Shown here in pieces: positions 19,986-28,235 of a DNA stretch of 64,000 nucleotides. This DNA is from Caulobacter sp. FWC26 (GTDB taxonomy: Bacteria > Pseudomonadota > Alphaproteobacteria > Caulobacterales > Caulobacteraceae). The stretch is from positions 3,326,001 to 3,390,000 of the forward strand of contig NZ_CP033875.1 of NCBI RefSeq assembly GCF_002742645.2, given 5' to 3'. A model generated the notes under the pieces. The model was not told the DNA's origin. It saw nothing but the letters and a program-made list of their open reading frames with translations, and did no database searches. Each line of letters opens with the position of its first letter. Within the stretch, counting starts at the first letter, position 1. Both the position numbers and the translations under genes were made by a program.

Positions 19986-20020
19986 AAAAAGACCCCGCCG
20001 TTCCGAAGAACGACGGGGTC
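19986..20020 (-). terminator. Rho-independent terminator of rsaA
   Basis: Read on the minus strand: a 13-base-pair stem with one G-U type pair (arms 20020-20008 and 20003-19991), a UUCG tetraloop and a run of five T. It lies 47 bases after the rsaA stop. It explains how a very abundant S-layer mRNA can be kept apart from the secretion genes. Confidence 0.92.
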
Positions 20021-20066
20021 CGATAGTCCAGCTCGGGCCGAAGCCCGAGCCGTTCCCGGTTGCCGA

Positions 20067-23000
20067 TTAGGCACCCAGGGTGAGGTTGGCCGCACCGATG
20101 CCACCAACGGCGACGCCGTTGAAGGTACCGACGAGGAAGATCTCGTCCGCGGTGATCGCCGTGTTAGCGGTGGCAGCGCTCGAGTTGTAGAAGTACAGGT
20201 AAGCGTTACCGTTGTCGTAGGCCACGATGTAGCCGGTGTCGCCGGCGTTGGCGGCCGTCAACGTACCGACGTTAGCGATCAGAGCGGTACCGTCGGTGCC
20301 CGCACCGATCACAGCGGTCGTGCCGCCGAGGTCGAAGTTGAACACCGTGACGTCAGCGGTCGCGGAAGCGACGTTGGCGTTACCGGCAGCACCGATCACT
20401 TGCAGAACCGGTTGGACGCCCACGCCGGTAGCAGCGGTGGTGGCGTTGAGGTCCAGCTGGATCTTATCGTTGTTGACGTTGAAGTTGTTGATCACGTCAC
20501 GGTCGGCAACCGCGACGATACCGTTGCTACCACCCGCGTTCGTGCCATCGCTGAACACGATCGTGTCAACGGTGGTACCCGTGGCGTTCAGCGTAACCGT
20601 GTCGATGTCAGCACCACCCGTGAAGGTGACCGCACCGGTGCCGGTGACGGTGACCGAGTCGGTGCCAGCGGCGCCGACGAAGGTCAGAGCGCCCGCGCCC
20701 GAAACAGTGGCCGAGTCGTTACCAGCACCGCCGTTGAAAGTCACAGCGCCCGAAGAGGCATGGCTCAGAACGTCGTTACCGGCGTCACCGTTCACGGTGC
20801 CGTTACCGGCGCCCGTCACGTTGACAGTGTCGACAGCGCCACCGGCGTTACCGTTGAACGTGAACGCGGCCGTGCTCGAGAAGTTCGCCGTCGTCGCCGC
20901 GTTAGCAGCGTTAACGGTCTGAGCAGCAGCGCCCGTACCCGTAAAGGTAGCAGCACCCGAGAGCGTCACGGTCGAAGCAAAACCAGACGTCACCGCCGTG
21001 GTATTGGCGTTGATCGTGATGGTGCCCGTTTGCGTGGCGTTGATGTTGACGGTTTCGATACCCGTCGAAGCCGTGTTCAGGTTGATGGTGCCAGCGTCCG
21101 CCGTGATGTTCAGCACGTCGGTGGTGGCGGCGCCGCCACGGATAGCCAGAGCCTTAGCACCCGAGTTAGCCGTGAAGGTCGTCGCCGTAGCCGAACCCGT
21201 GATCGTCACCGTGTTGTTCAAGGCAACGTTCGTCAGGTCGAGAGCGCCACCAGTCGTCAGCGTCACAGCAACGGTGCCACCGCCGGCGCTGGTGATGCCG
21301 CCCGTCATCCCGGCAACCTTAGCAGCCGTGGTGTTGACGCTGACAGTGCCGTTCGACGAGTCAGCGCTGAACGTCGTGATACCCGAACCCAGACCGTCCG
21401 AACCCGCGGTCGCACCCTGGATCGTATAGGCAACACCAGCCGCAGCAGCAGCGATGGCGACCGATTCGAAGTTGCTGACGCTCGTCAGGTTCAGCGTACC
21501 GCCGTTGGCAATGCCGCCGGTGGCCACGTTGAAGACGTCGACATCGGTACCGCTGGTGCCGCCGTCGAACGACGCGCCGGTGGCTTCAACGAACGCCTTG
21601 GTGGCGCCATTGACGACGTCCACGCCGCCGCCCAGAGAAACCGCACCACCGGTGGCGAAGTTGGTCAGGGTGACGGTGTCGGCGCCGGTGCCGCCCGTGA
21701 TGTTCTTGATGGTCGAAGCCGCAGCGGCCGACACGGTGTTCGTGCCGTTGGCCAGGGTCAGACCTTCGAAGTTCGTCACGGCCGCCGCGATGGCGACAGT
21801 GCCGGCGTCCGAAACAACCAGGACGTCGTTCGTACCAGCGGCAGCGTTCAGGGCAACGGCGCCGTTCAGGTTGGCGATCGTGGTCGTCACGGTGTCGTTG
21901 TCATTCGTGGTGACGCCGGTGGCGCCCGTCTGGGTCGTCAGGTTCACGTTGGCCGCCAGCGCGTTCAGCGTGATCGAGTTACCCGTCAGGCCCAGGCTCA
22001 GATCACCGGCGGTGATCGTGCTGTTGCCGGTCAGAATGACGCGGAAGTCGCTCTGGTCCAGCTGGCCGTTCGAGTCGAGGTCGAGCCACAGGGTGTTGGT
22101 GTCAGCCTGGAACACGGCTTGAACGCCATCGGTCGTAACGGTGGTCAGAGCGCCCTGAGCCAGAGCGAACGACGAACGCACGCCGACGAACTGCACGCCG
22201 CTGGTCAGGCCGAGGCCGATCAGGTCGAGCTTGTCGGTGCCCGACACGAAGTCGGTGATGGTGTCGGTCGACTTGTCGGTCGACTGAGCCAGCGCCGTGT
22301 AGATCACGGTGTCGGCGCCAGCGCCGAGGGTGATCGTGTCGCCGCCGGTGGCGGTGCCCGAGTTGGTGACAACCAGACGGTCAGCGCCCGAACCCAGCTT
22401 GATCGTCGCGCCGCCAACGGCGGTCGTGATCGTGGTGGCGGTGAAGTCGATCTTACCCGTGACGGTCGAAGCGTCGAAGCTGGTCAGAGCCGCGCCACCG
22501 ACAGCGCCGGTGAACGTGACATTGGCGTCGCTGGCCAGCGTGATCGACGTCGCGTTAGCGGCGGTCAGACCAGCCGAGGTCAGGGTGCCTTGACCGGCGA
22601 CAGCAGCGTCGTCAGCCACGTTGACCTTGATGACATCCCAGTTGGCGGCCGTGATGGCGCCAACAGCGTCAGCGGCGCCGACCTTGTTGATGTTCAGCGT
22701 CAGGTTGTCGGCAGCGCCGTTGGTCGCCAGACCGGCCGACAGGGTTTGACCGACGGTGCCAGCGTCTTGCGAGACCGTGAGGGTCGCACGAGCGTTGGTG
22801 ATCGTGGTCGCGCCTTGCAGGCTGGCGCCGTTGGCTTGGCCGGTGCTGGTGTAGTTGACGGTGTCGATCGAGGCGAAGTTCGCCAGGTTGACGTTGCCCG
22901 TGCCGCCGCCCGAAACTTCGAGGACTTCAACGGCCGTCAGGACGCCGCCGGTGCTGCCGGTGGCCACGGCTTGGCTCAGGACGACCGTGTCGGTGCCCGC

Positions 23001-24542
23001 GCCGCCGTTGAACGAGTCGCCGGTGGCGAAGCCGTTCGAGAAGTCAGCGCGGTCAGCGCCCGTACCACCCGTGACGGTCGCGTTGACGGCGCCCGAGTTG
23101 GTCATGACGACGTTGATGCCGCCGGTGTTCTTCGAACCGTCGACGGTGCCGGTGGCGCCGGCGAAGGTCAGGGCGTCGATCTTCACGCCGTTCGCGCCGT
23201 CGATGTTGACGGTGGTCAGGGTGTTCGAGACCAGAGCCGTCAGGTTCGAGGTCGTGGTGCCCGAACCCGTCACGTTGAAGATTTCAACGCCGTTGACGGT
23301 CACGGCCGACTTCGAAGCCGTACCAGCCGCTTGAGCCGGGTCGAACACGTTTTCCAGAACCAGGGCTTGGCTCGTGGTCGTGCCGGCGACGACGGCGGCG
23401 TTGTAGTTGACGGTCGTGTTGACGGTGGCCGTCGACTGGCTGGTGTTGCGCACGACCAGGGTCGCGGCTTCATTCAGGCCCGTCAGGGTCAGGTCGAACG
23501 AGCTGTCGTCGTTGACGATGCGCGTAGCGCCAGTGACGCCCGACATGTCGAAGGTGGTGCCGCCCACAGCGCCAGCGCCAGCGTCGCTGGTGATGTTGTA
23601 GACTTCGATACCGGCGGCCTTGAAGCCGGCTTGGTTCACCGCGACGTTGCCGTTCGAGGCGTAGTTCAGGGTGTCGACGCCAGCGCCGCCCGTCAGGCTG
23701 TCAGCAGCCGACAGGGTGGTGTTGGTGGCGACGAAGGTGTCAGCGCCAGCAGCGCCGTTCAGCGTGTCAGCAGCCGTGGTTAGCGTCAGGGTTTGAGCAA
23801 CCGGGCTCACGCCGTAGTTGTCGAACAGCGAGATGCCGCTGGCGTTGTCGGCGGTCAGAGCGCCGTCGTCAGCCAGGTCCTTCACCAGGTTGTTGGCGGC
23901 GGTCGCGTACGAGCCGAGGCCAGCGCCGTTGTTGAAGATCGTGGCTTGATAGATGATTTCGCCAACGATGGCGGCCTTGACGGCCAGCGAGACGTCAGCC
24001 GCGGCCAGGCCCGGGACGTTCGCCTTCACGAAGGCTTCGAAGTAAGCGATCGACGAAGCGCTCGACAGGAAGGCCACGGCGTTGGCGACGTTGACGCCAG
24101 CGGCGGCAGCGGCGGCGTTGCCGATGATCACGTTGTAGGCAGCGGCGGTGGCGTCAGCGACCGACGACGAACCGTAGGCGGCGGTGAAGCTGGCCTTGGC
24201 GGTCGGGTTTTGCAGAGCCAGCGAAACGGCTTGCGCGATGAAGCGGTTTTCGCCGTTCAGGCCGGCTTGGGCGCCCGAACCGGTGTAAGCGGCGTTCAGA
24301 GCCTTCAGACCGGCGACGCTCGGAGCGAAGCCGAGGAAGAACTGGTACGACTGGACGCTGACGGCCGTCGTGACGTCCGAGCCCATGTCAATGGCCGACT
24401 GCAGCGCTTGAGCGTCGCTCAGCGTGCCGGTGGCGTTCTGGTTGGCGATGCTCTGAAGGCCGGTCAGCTGAGCGGCCGTCGGAGCAGTGCCAGCGTTCGC
24501 GTTCGTGAAGAACGTCGACAGCTGGGTGATCGTATAAGGCAT
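20067..24542 (-). CDS. rsaA: S-layer protein RsaA, long variant
   Basis: A 1491-residue protein from ATG 24542, supported by the GGGAGACA ribosome site six bases upstream. The reading frame stays open further upstream but that part overlaps the promoter. Residues 1-240 resemble the LPS-anchoring domain of C. crescentus RsaA (MPYTITQLSTFFTNAN start, VQSYQFFLGFAPS, AVAFLSSAS). The rest is Thr/Ala/Val/Gly/Asn-rich beta structure, without Cys. RTX-like GGxGxD nonapeptides occur near 264, 284, 492, 513, 740 and again near the C-terminus. DTITDFVSGTDKLDL (760-774) and an EF-hand-like DLDSNGQLDQSDF (821-833) end the first half. A second half (about 860-1491) repeats the pattern and closes with RDVINNFNVNNDKIQLDLN and a type I secretion tail ending NLTLGA. 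The C. crescentus protein has 1026 residues. Confidence 0.93.
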   Translation of the reverse strand: MPYTITQLSTFFTNANAGTAPTAAQLTGLQSIANQNATGTLSDAQALQSAIDMGSDVTTAVSVQSYQFFLGFAPSVAGLKALNAAYTGSGAQAGLNGENRFIAQAVSLALQNPTAKASFTAAYGSSSVADATAAAYNVIIGNAAAAAAGVNVANAVAFLSSASSIAYFEAFVKANVPGLAAADVSLAVKAAIVGEIIYQATIFNNGAGLGSYATAANNLVKDLADDGALTADNASGISLFDNYGVSPVAQTLTLTTAADTLNGAAGADTFVATNTTLSAADSLTGGAGVDTLNYASNGNVAVNQAGFKAAGIEVYNITSDAGAGAVGGTTFDMSGVTGATRIVNDDSSFDLTLTGLNEAATLVVRNTSQSTATVNTTVNYNAAVVAGTTTSQALVLENVFDPAQAAGTASKSAVTVNGVEIFNVTGSGTTTSNLTALVSNTLTTVNIDGANGVKIDALTFAGATGTVDGSKNTGGINVVMTNSGAVNATVTGGTGADRADFSNGFATGDSFNGGAGTDTVVLSQAVATGSTGGVLTAVEVLEVSGGGTGNVNLANFASIDTVNYTSTGQANGASLQGATTITNARATLTVSQDAGTVGQTLSAGLATNGAADNLTLNINKVGAADAVGAITAANWDVIKVNVADDAAVAGQGTLTSAGLTAANATSITLASDANVTFTGAVGGAALTSFDASTVTGKIDFTATTITTAVGGATIKLGSGADRLVVTNSGTATGGDTITLGAGADTVIYTALAQSTDKSTDTITDFVSGTDKLDLIGLGLTSGVQFVGVRSSFALAQGALTTVTTDGVQAVFQADTNTLWLDLDSNGQLDQSDFRVILTGNSTITAGDLSLGLTGNSITLNALAANVNLTTQTGATGVTTNDNDTVTTTIANLNGAVALNAAAGTNDVLVVSDAGTVAIAAAVTNFEGLTLANGTNTVSAAAASTIKNITGGTGADTVTLTNFATGGAVSLGGGVDVVNGATKAFVEATGASFDGGTSGTDVDVFNVATGGIANGGTLNLTSVSNFESVAIAAAAAGVAYTIQGATAGSDGLGSGITTFSADSSNGTVSVNTTAAKVAGMTGGITSAGGGTVAVTLTTGGALDLTNVALNNTVTITGSATATTFTANSGAKALAIRGGAATTDVLNITADAGTINLNTASTGIETVNINATQTGTITINANTTAVTSGFASTVTLSGAATFTGTGAAAQTVNAANAATTANFSSTAAFTFNGNAGGAVDTVNVTGAGNGTVNGDAGNDVLSHASSGAVTFNGGAGNDSATVSGAGALTFVGAAGTDSVTVTGTGAVTFTGGADIDTVTLNATGTTVDTIVFSDGTNAGGSNGIVAVADRDVINNFNVNNDKIQLDLNATTAATGVGVQPVLQVIGAAGNANVASATADVTVFNFDLGGTTAVIGAGTDGTALIANVGTLTAANAGDTGYIVAYDNGNAYLYFYNSSAATANTAITADEIFLVGTFNGVAVGGIGAANLTLGA

Positions 24543-24609
24543 GTTGCCTGTCTCCCAAAATAAATCCCACACCCCCTGCGACCGTTTGGCGCGCATGGGA
24601 GCAGAGATG

Positions 24610-24638
24610 CCTATAGAGCAAACGTCATACGTCGACAA
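24610..24638 (-). promoter_or_regulatory. rsaA promoter (-35 TTGTCG, -10 TATAGG)
   Basis: On the minus strand TTGTCG (24638-24633) is separated by 17 bases from TATAGG (24615-24610). The sequence from here to the start codon closely resembles what I recall of the C. crescentus rsaA promoter and leader, including the GGTCGCAGGGGGTGTGGG stretch. The leader is about 65 bases and ends in GGGAGACA. Confidence 0.8.
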
Positions 24639-24654
24639 TAGCCGAAATCGCGCC

Positions 24655-24686
24655 GTACAGCATTTTCGTAACCGGTACAGCAAAAT
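24655..24686. repeat. Paired direct repeats upstream of the rsaA promoter
   Basis: GTACAGCATTTT (24655-24666) and GTACAGCAAAAT (24675-24686) are spaced 20 bases start to start, about two helical turns. They lie just upstream of the rsaA -35 box, between rsaA and the divergent XRE gene. They could bind a regulator, possibly the XRE protein. That is inference. Confidence 0.4.
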
Positions 24687-24796
24687 GGCTATATAGCGTT
24701 CCTTGTACCCCCCTTCGGAATGCGCTATAGGATAATGCGAATTCGCCCGTCGCGCGGGCTGTCTCGCGCGTCGCCCGGCTAGCAAGGCTTTATAAT

Positions 24797-25096
24797 ATGT
24801 ACGGCAACCCACAACGTCGCAGCGCCCCGGAGGTCCAGGACCTTCGCCGCGAAGGCGGTCGATGGCTGAAGGAGATGCGCGAGGCCGCCGGCCTGTCGCA
24901 GCGCCAGCTGGCCGCAAAGGTCGGCGCCGACTATTACACCTTCATCTCGCAGCTGGAGACCGGCCGCGGCCGCATTCCGCCGGACCGCTATCGGGACTGG
25001 GCGGCGGCTCTGGGCACGCCGGAGCGAGCGTTCGTGCGGGAGCTGATGCGGTTTTACGATCCCATCACCTACGAAATCCTGTTCGGCGAAGAATAG
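24797..25096 (+). CDS. XRE-family helix-turn-helix regulator
   Basis: A 99-residue protein with a Cro/CI-type HTH at about residues 22-76 (LKEMREAAGLSQRQLAAKVGADYYTFISQLETGRG). The C-terminal 23 residues (VRELMRFYDPITYEILFGEE) are acidic and aromatic. It is divergent from rsaA, with a 254-base shared intergenic region, which makes it a candidate regulator of the S-layer gene or of its own downstream partner. The bases before ATG 24797 are AT-rich and lack a strong ribosome site. Confidence 0.8.
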   Translation: MYGNPQRRSAPEVQDLRREGGRWLKEMREAAGLSQRQLAAKVGADYYTFISQLETGRGRIPPDRYRDWAAALGTPERAFVRELMRFYDPITYEILFGEE

Positions 25097-25167
25097 TTCG
25101 TTTAGGGTAACGCCCGACTGTCCGGGGGGACGGTCGCCTTCTCAACGCGTGGGGAACCGTCCGACGC

Positions 25168-26706
25168 ATGGCCGCACAGGTCCTTTCGTTCTTTCAGCGC
25201 GCGCCGCGCATCCAGCCGAGTCACAGCGACTGGACGCAGCAGGAGCTGGCTGAGTTCTACCGTGTGGAGAGCGCGCTGATCCGCGCCGGCATCCGCGTCG
25301 GCACCGACCGCGGGATGAGCGACGAGAACGACCCCTGGTTCATCTTCTATCGCGCCGACGACAACGAGGTGGTGATCCACTTCGCGCGGATCGACGGCGA
25401 GTACATCATCGCGGGTCCGGCGTATGAAGAAGTCGCGCGTGGCTTCGACTTCAGCGCCCTGGTGCGCACCATGGTTGCCCGCCACCCGCTGATTAAGCGT
25501 CCCGAGCGCGGCGACAACGTGTCGATCCACCCGGCCGCCCTGCTGGTGGCGATCGTCGGCACCGCCTTCTTCAAGAGCGGCGAGGCGCGCGCGGCCGAGA
25601 GCGGCGCGTCCAACCCGCCCGCCACCGCCCACCGCCCCACCCTGCTGAGCACCAGCTCGCCGGCCAGCATCACCGGCGGCGCGGCCGCCGTGCCGCAGGT
25701 CGGCGTCTCGGCCCAGGTCCCGGTCAGCCAGGCCGTGATGATCCTGGCCGCGGCGATGATGGCGGCCGAGATCAAGGTCGACTCGACCAGCCTCGCCCCG
25801 GCCGCGCGCGACGCCATCGCCGAAGCGGCGGCGGCGCTGGACTTCAGCGACCACACCGTCGACGGCACGATCAACCTGGCGACGCGCTCGGTCAGCACGA
25901 CGCCGGTCACCGCCCCGGCGCCCACGCCGGCCGAGACGGTGTCTTCGGTGCTGGCGCTGGTGGCGCTGCTGAGCACCTTGCCGACGCCGGAGCAGACCTT
26001 CGCGCATGCCGACAGCGGCGCGGCGAATACCGTGGCTTCGGCCGGGCTGGAAAGCGCGGCTCAGAACCTGTCGCAGATCGGCCAGTGGACCATCGACGTG
26101 CGTTTCGCCGCGAGCGGCTCGGCCGAGGTCGAAGCGGTGCATCTGGTGCGCACCCTGGTGGCCGGCGCCGCGTCGGAGCAGGTGGCGGTCATCCAGGTGG
26201 AGAAGCTGCCGCAGATCCTGCTCGACATGATCGAGCGCGGACCGCACTACGGCGTGGTCACCGATCCCAGCGCGCCGGTCAGCGGCACGCCCAGCACGCC
26301 GATCCCCGCGCCGCCGGTCGAAACGCCGCCTCCGGCGCAGGACAATGCGCCCGCGCCGGTGGACAACGCGGCGCCGACTCCGACGCCGGTCGACCCGACG
26401 CCGCCGCCGGTGTCCGTGGATCCGACCCCCGCGCCCGTCGCACAGCCGAAGCCGGCTCTGCCGGCGTTCAGCGGTTTCGCCAGCCAGGAGCTGGTCAAGC
26501 AGTTCGTCGACTACTTCATCGCACACACCGACCAGGTGTCGATGATGCTGAAGGGCCTGCAGGTCGTGATCTTCGACAGCCGCGTGACGAGCGCGCCCGA
26601 GACGATCGACCACATGACCAGCATGACGTTCACCTTCTTCGACGGCAGCTCGGTCAATCTGGTGGGCGCGCAGTCGGCGTTCCTGCACCACGACGGCCTG
26701 ACCTGA
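25168..26706 (+). CDS. Unknown protein with Pro-rich linker
   Basis: A 512-residue protein I do not recognise. Residues 1-115 look globular (DWTQQELAEFYRVESALIRAGI, DPWFIFYRADDNEVVIHFARIDGEYIIAG). A hydrophobic segment near 125-137 (AALLVAIVGTAFF) may be a membrane anchor. About 140-340 is Ala-rich and 365-430 is a Pro/Thr/Val-rich linker. The last 75 residues (SQELVKQFVDYFIAHTDQVSMMLKGLQVVIFD) look folded. It follows the XRE gene by 71 bases in the same direction. It may be a surface or envelope protein of the S-layer neighbourhood, but no function is claimed. Confidence 0.7.
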   Translation: MAAQVLSFFQRAPRIQPSHSDWTQQELAEFYRVESALIRAGIRVGTDRGMSDENDPWFIFYRADDNEVVIHFARIDGEYIIAGPAYEEVARGFDFSALVRTMVARHPLIKRPERGDNVSIHPAALLVAIVGTAFFKSGEARAAESGASNPPATAHRPTLLSTSSPASITGGAAAVPQVGVSAQVPVSQAVMILAAAMMAAEIKVDSTSLAPAARDAIAEAAAALDFSDHTVDGTINLATRSVSTTPVTAPAPTPAETVSSVLALVALLSTLPTPEQTFAHADSGAANTVASAGLESAAQNLSQIGQWTIDVRFAASGSAEVEAVHLVRTLVAGAASEQVAVIQVEKLPQILLDMIERGPHYGVVTDPSAPVSGTPSTPIPAPPVETPPPAQDNAPAPVDNAAPTPTPVDPTPPPVSVDPTPAPVAQPKPALPAFSGFASQELVKQFVDYFIAHTDQVSMMLKGLQVVIFDSRVTSAPETIDHMTSMTFTFFDGSSVNLVGAQSAFLHHDGLT

Positions 26707-26834
26707 GGCGCCGCGCGCCGGCTCACCCCGCCGCGCCGCCCGCTATCCCTCGCCTCGCGACCATGCGCCTGCCATAGTGCGGCCGATCCGGCTTTCATCG
26801 TCGGACGCCGTCGCTCCAGTTCACGAGAATTCCC

Positions 26835-28226
26835 TTGCGTCCGCCACGCCTTGATCTTGCGATACGATCCGCCATGGCGCCCGCGCCGTCGTGGAGCGCC
26901 GAGGTCGCGCCGTCGGGCGCCGAGCAAGCCCCCTCGCCCGCCGATGGCGCACCGACGGCCGCAGCCGCGCCGGGGCGTCGCCGTCTGGCGCTACCTCGCC
27001 GGATCGCCGCCCGACTGTTCGGCCGCGTCGCCGACTATGGGCGGCGATATCTGCAGGCCCCCGTACTACATGAACTGGGCGAGCAACGCGCGCTGAGCCA
27101 TGCCTTGCTGGACGAGCTGCGCCATACGCGGCTTCACGTCGTTCAGCTCGAGCGACAACTGGAAGCGCTGGCGGTCGAGCACGGCCGATCCGTCTCGGCC
27201 CTGGCCGCTCTGGCCAACGGTCATGGCCAGCAGCTGACCGCAATGCTGGCGGCGCAGGACGCCTTGGCCTTGCGGCAGGAGCGCATGGCCGAAGAGCAGG
27301 GCCAGATCGCGCGGACGCACTCGGAGCGCCTGTTCGCGATCGAGGGGATCGCCGCGACCTCCGTCACCCATCTTGAGACCCTGCCCGCCCTGTTCGGCCC
27401 GCGCTTCGATGAGCTGGAGATCAAGCAGCGGCCGCTGATCGCCTATGACGACGAGTCGATGGCGATCCGCATGCGCGACGGCTACGTGATGGCGCCGCGC
27501 CATTTGCCGACCTTCGTCACCATGCTGGCCAACGCCACCAGCCGAGGCCTCGAGCCGGGGACCGGCGACGTGCTGCGTCGCCTGATCCAGCCGGGCATGG
27601 TGGTGGCCGATGTCGGCGCCAATATCGGCCTCCTCACCCTGGTCATGGCCTGGGCGACCGGCCCCAGCGGTCGCGTCATCGCCTTCGAGCCGGAGGCCGT
27701 GCCCCGCTCAAACCTCGAAAAAATGAAACATCTCAATGGCCTGTCTTGGGTCGAGGTGCGCGATCAGGCCGTGGGCGAAAGCGCTGGTCGCCTGACGTTC
27801 CACGTCAGCGACATCATCGGCCACAGCTCGCTCTACGCCCTGCCCGACGCTGAGGAAGCCCGCACCGTCGAGGTCGAGGTCGTGCGCCTGGACGACGTGG
27901 CGCCGGCCCAGCGGCTGGATGTGGTCAAGATCGACGTCGAGGGCGCCGAGCTGGACGTTCTGGCCGGCATGAAGGGCGTGATCGCCAAGAACCCGGACTT
28001 GGCTGTCGTCGCCGAGTTTGGGCCCGAGCACTTGAAGCGGGTCGGCCAGACGCCGGCCCAGTGGTTCAAGGCGTTCGGCGACGCGGGCTTCACCCCCTAC
28101 ATGATCGACGAGACCCGCAGCGACTGCGTAAAGACCAACGCCAAGGCCGCCGCCAAGGTCGTTTCGGCCAACATCGCCTTCGTGCGCGCCGGCGGCGACG
28201 CCGAGAAGCGCCTGCTGAACCGCTAG
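26835..28226 (+). CDS. FkbM-family methyltransferase with coiled-coil N-terminus
   Basis: Up to 463 residues; starts at 26835 or 26874 are both possible because residues 1-50 are low-complexity. About residues 75-175 are long helices, probably coiled coil. The methyltransferase part begins near 225, with SAM motif VVADVGANIGLLTLVMA (about 255-271), FEPEAVPRSNLEK and the family hallmark VVKIDVEGAELDVLAGM. FkbM enzymes usually O-methylate sugars or polyketides. It precedes a glycosyltransferase by only 9 bases, which suggests methylation of a cell-surface glycan. Confidence 0.83.
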   Translation: MRPPRLDLAIRSAMAPAPSWSAEVAPSGAEQAPSPADGAPTAAAAPGRRRLALPRRIAARLFGRVADYGRRYLQAPVLHELGEQRALSHALLDELRHTRLHVVQLERQLEALAVEHGRSVSALAALANGHGQQLTAMLAAQDALALRQERMAEEQGQIARTHSERLFAIEGIAATSVTHLETLPALFGPRFDELEIKQRPLIAYDDESMAIRMRDGYVMAPRHLPTFVTMLANATSRGLEPGTGDVLRRLIQPGMVVADVGANIGLLTLVMAWATGPSGRVIAFEPEAVPRSNLEKMKHLNGLSWVEVRDQAVGESAGRLTFHVSDIIGHSSLYALPDAEEARTVEVEVVRLDDVAPAQRLDVVKIDVEGAELDVLAGMKGVIAKNPDLAVVAEFGPEHLKRVGQTPAQWFKAFGDAGFTPYMIDETRSDCVKTNAKAAAKVVSANIAFVRAGGDAEKRLLNR

Positions 28227-28235
28227 GACCGCCCG

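Noticed and set aside
20400..23783. 1127-residue ORF antisense to rsaA, plus several shorter plus-strand ORFs
   Set aside because: It is a by-product of the repetitive, stop-poor codon use of rsaA. Its Arg/Val/Gly/Asp-rich composition has no domain or ribosome site.
20067..24542. CRISPR-like or tandem DNA repeats within rsaA
   Set aside because: The repetition is of short codons for Thr/Ala/Val/Gly and RTX-type motifs, not of regularly spaced identical DNA units.
24543..24917. Upstream extension of rsaA by 125 residues
   Set aside because: It would cover the rsaA promoter and the XRE gene start. The ribosome site and homology place the start at 24542.
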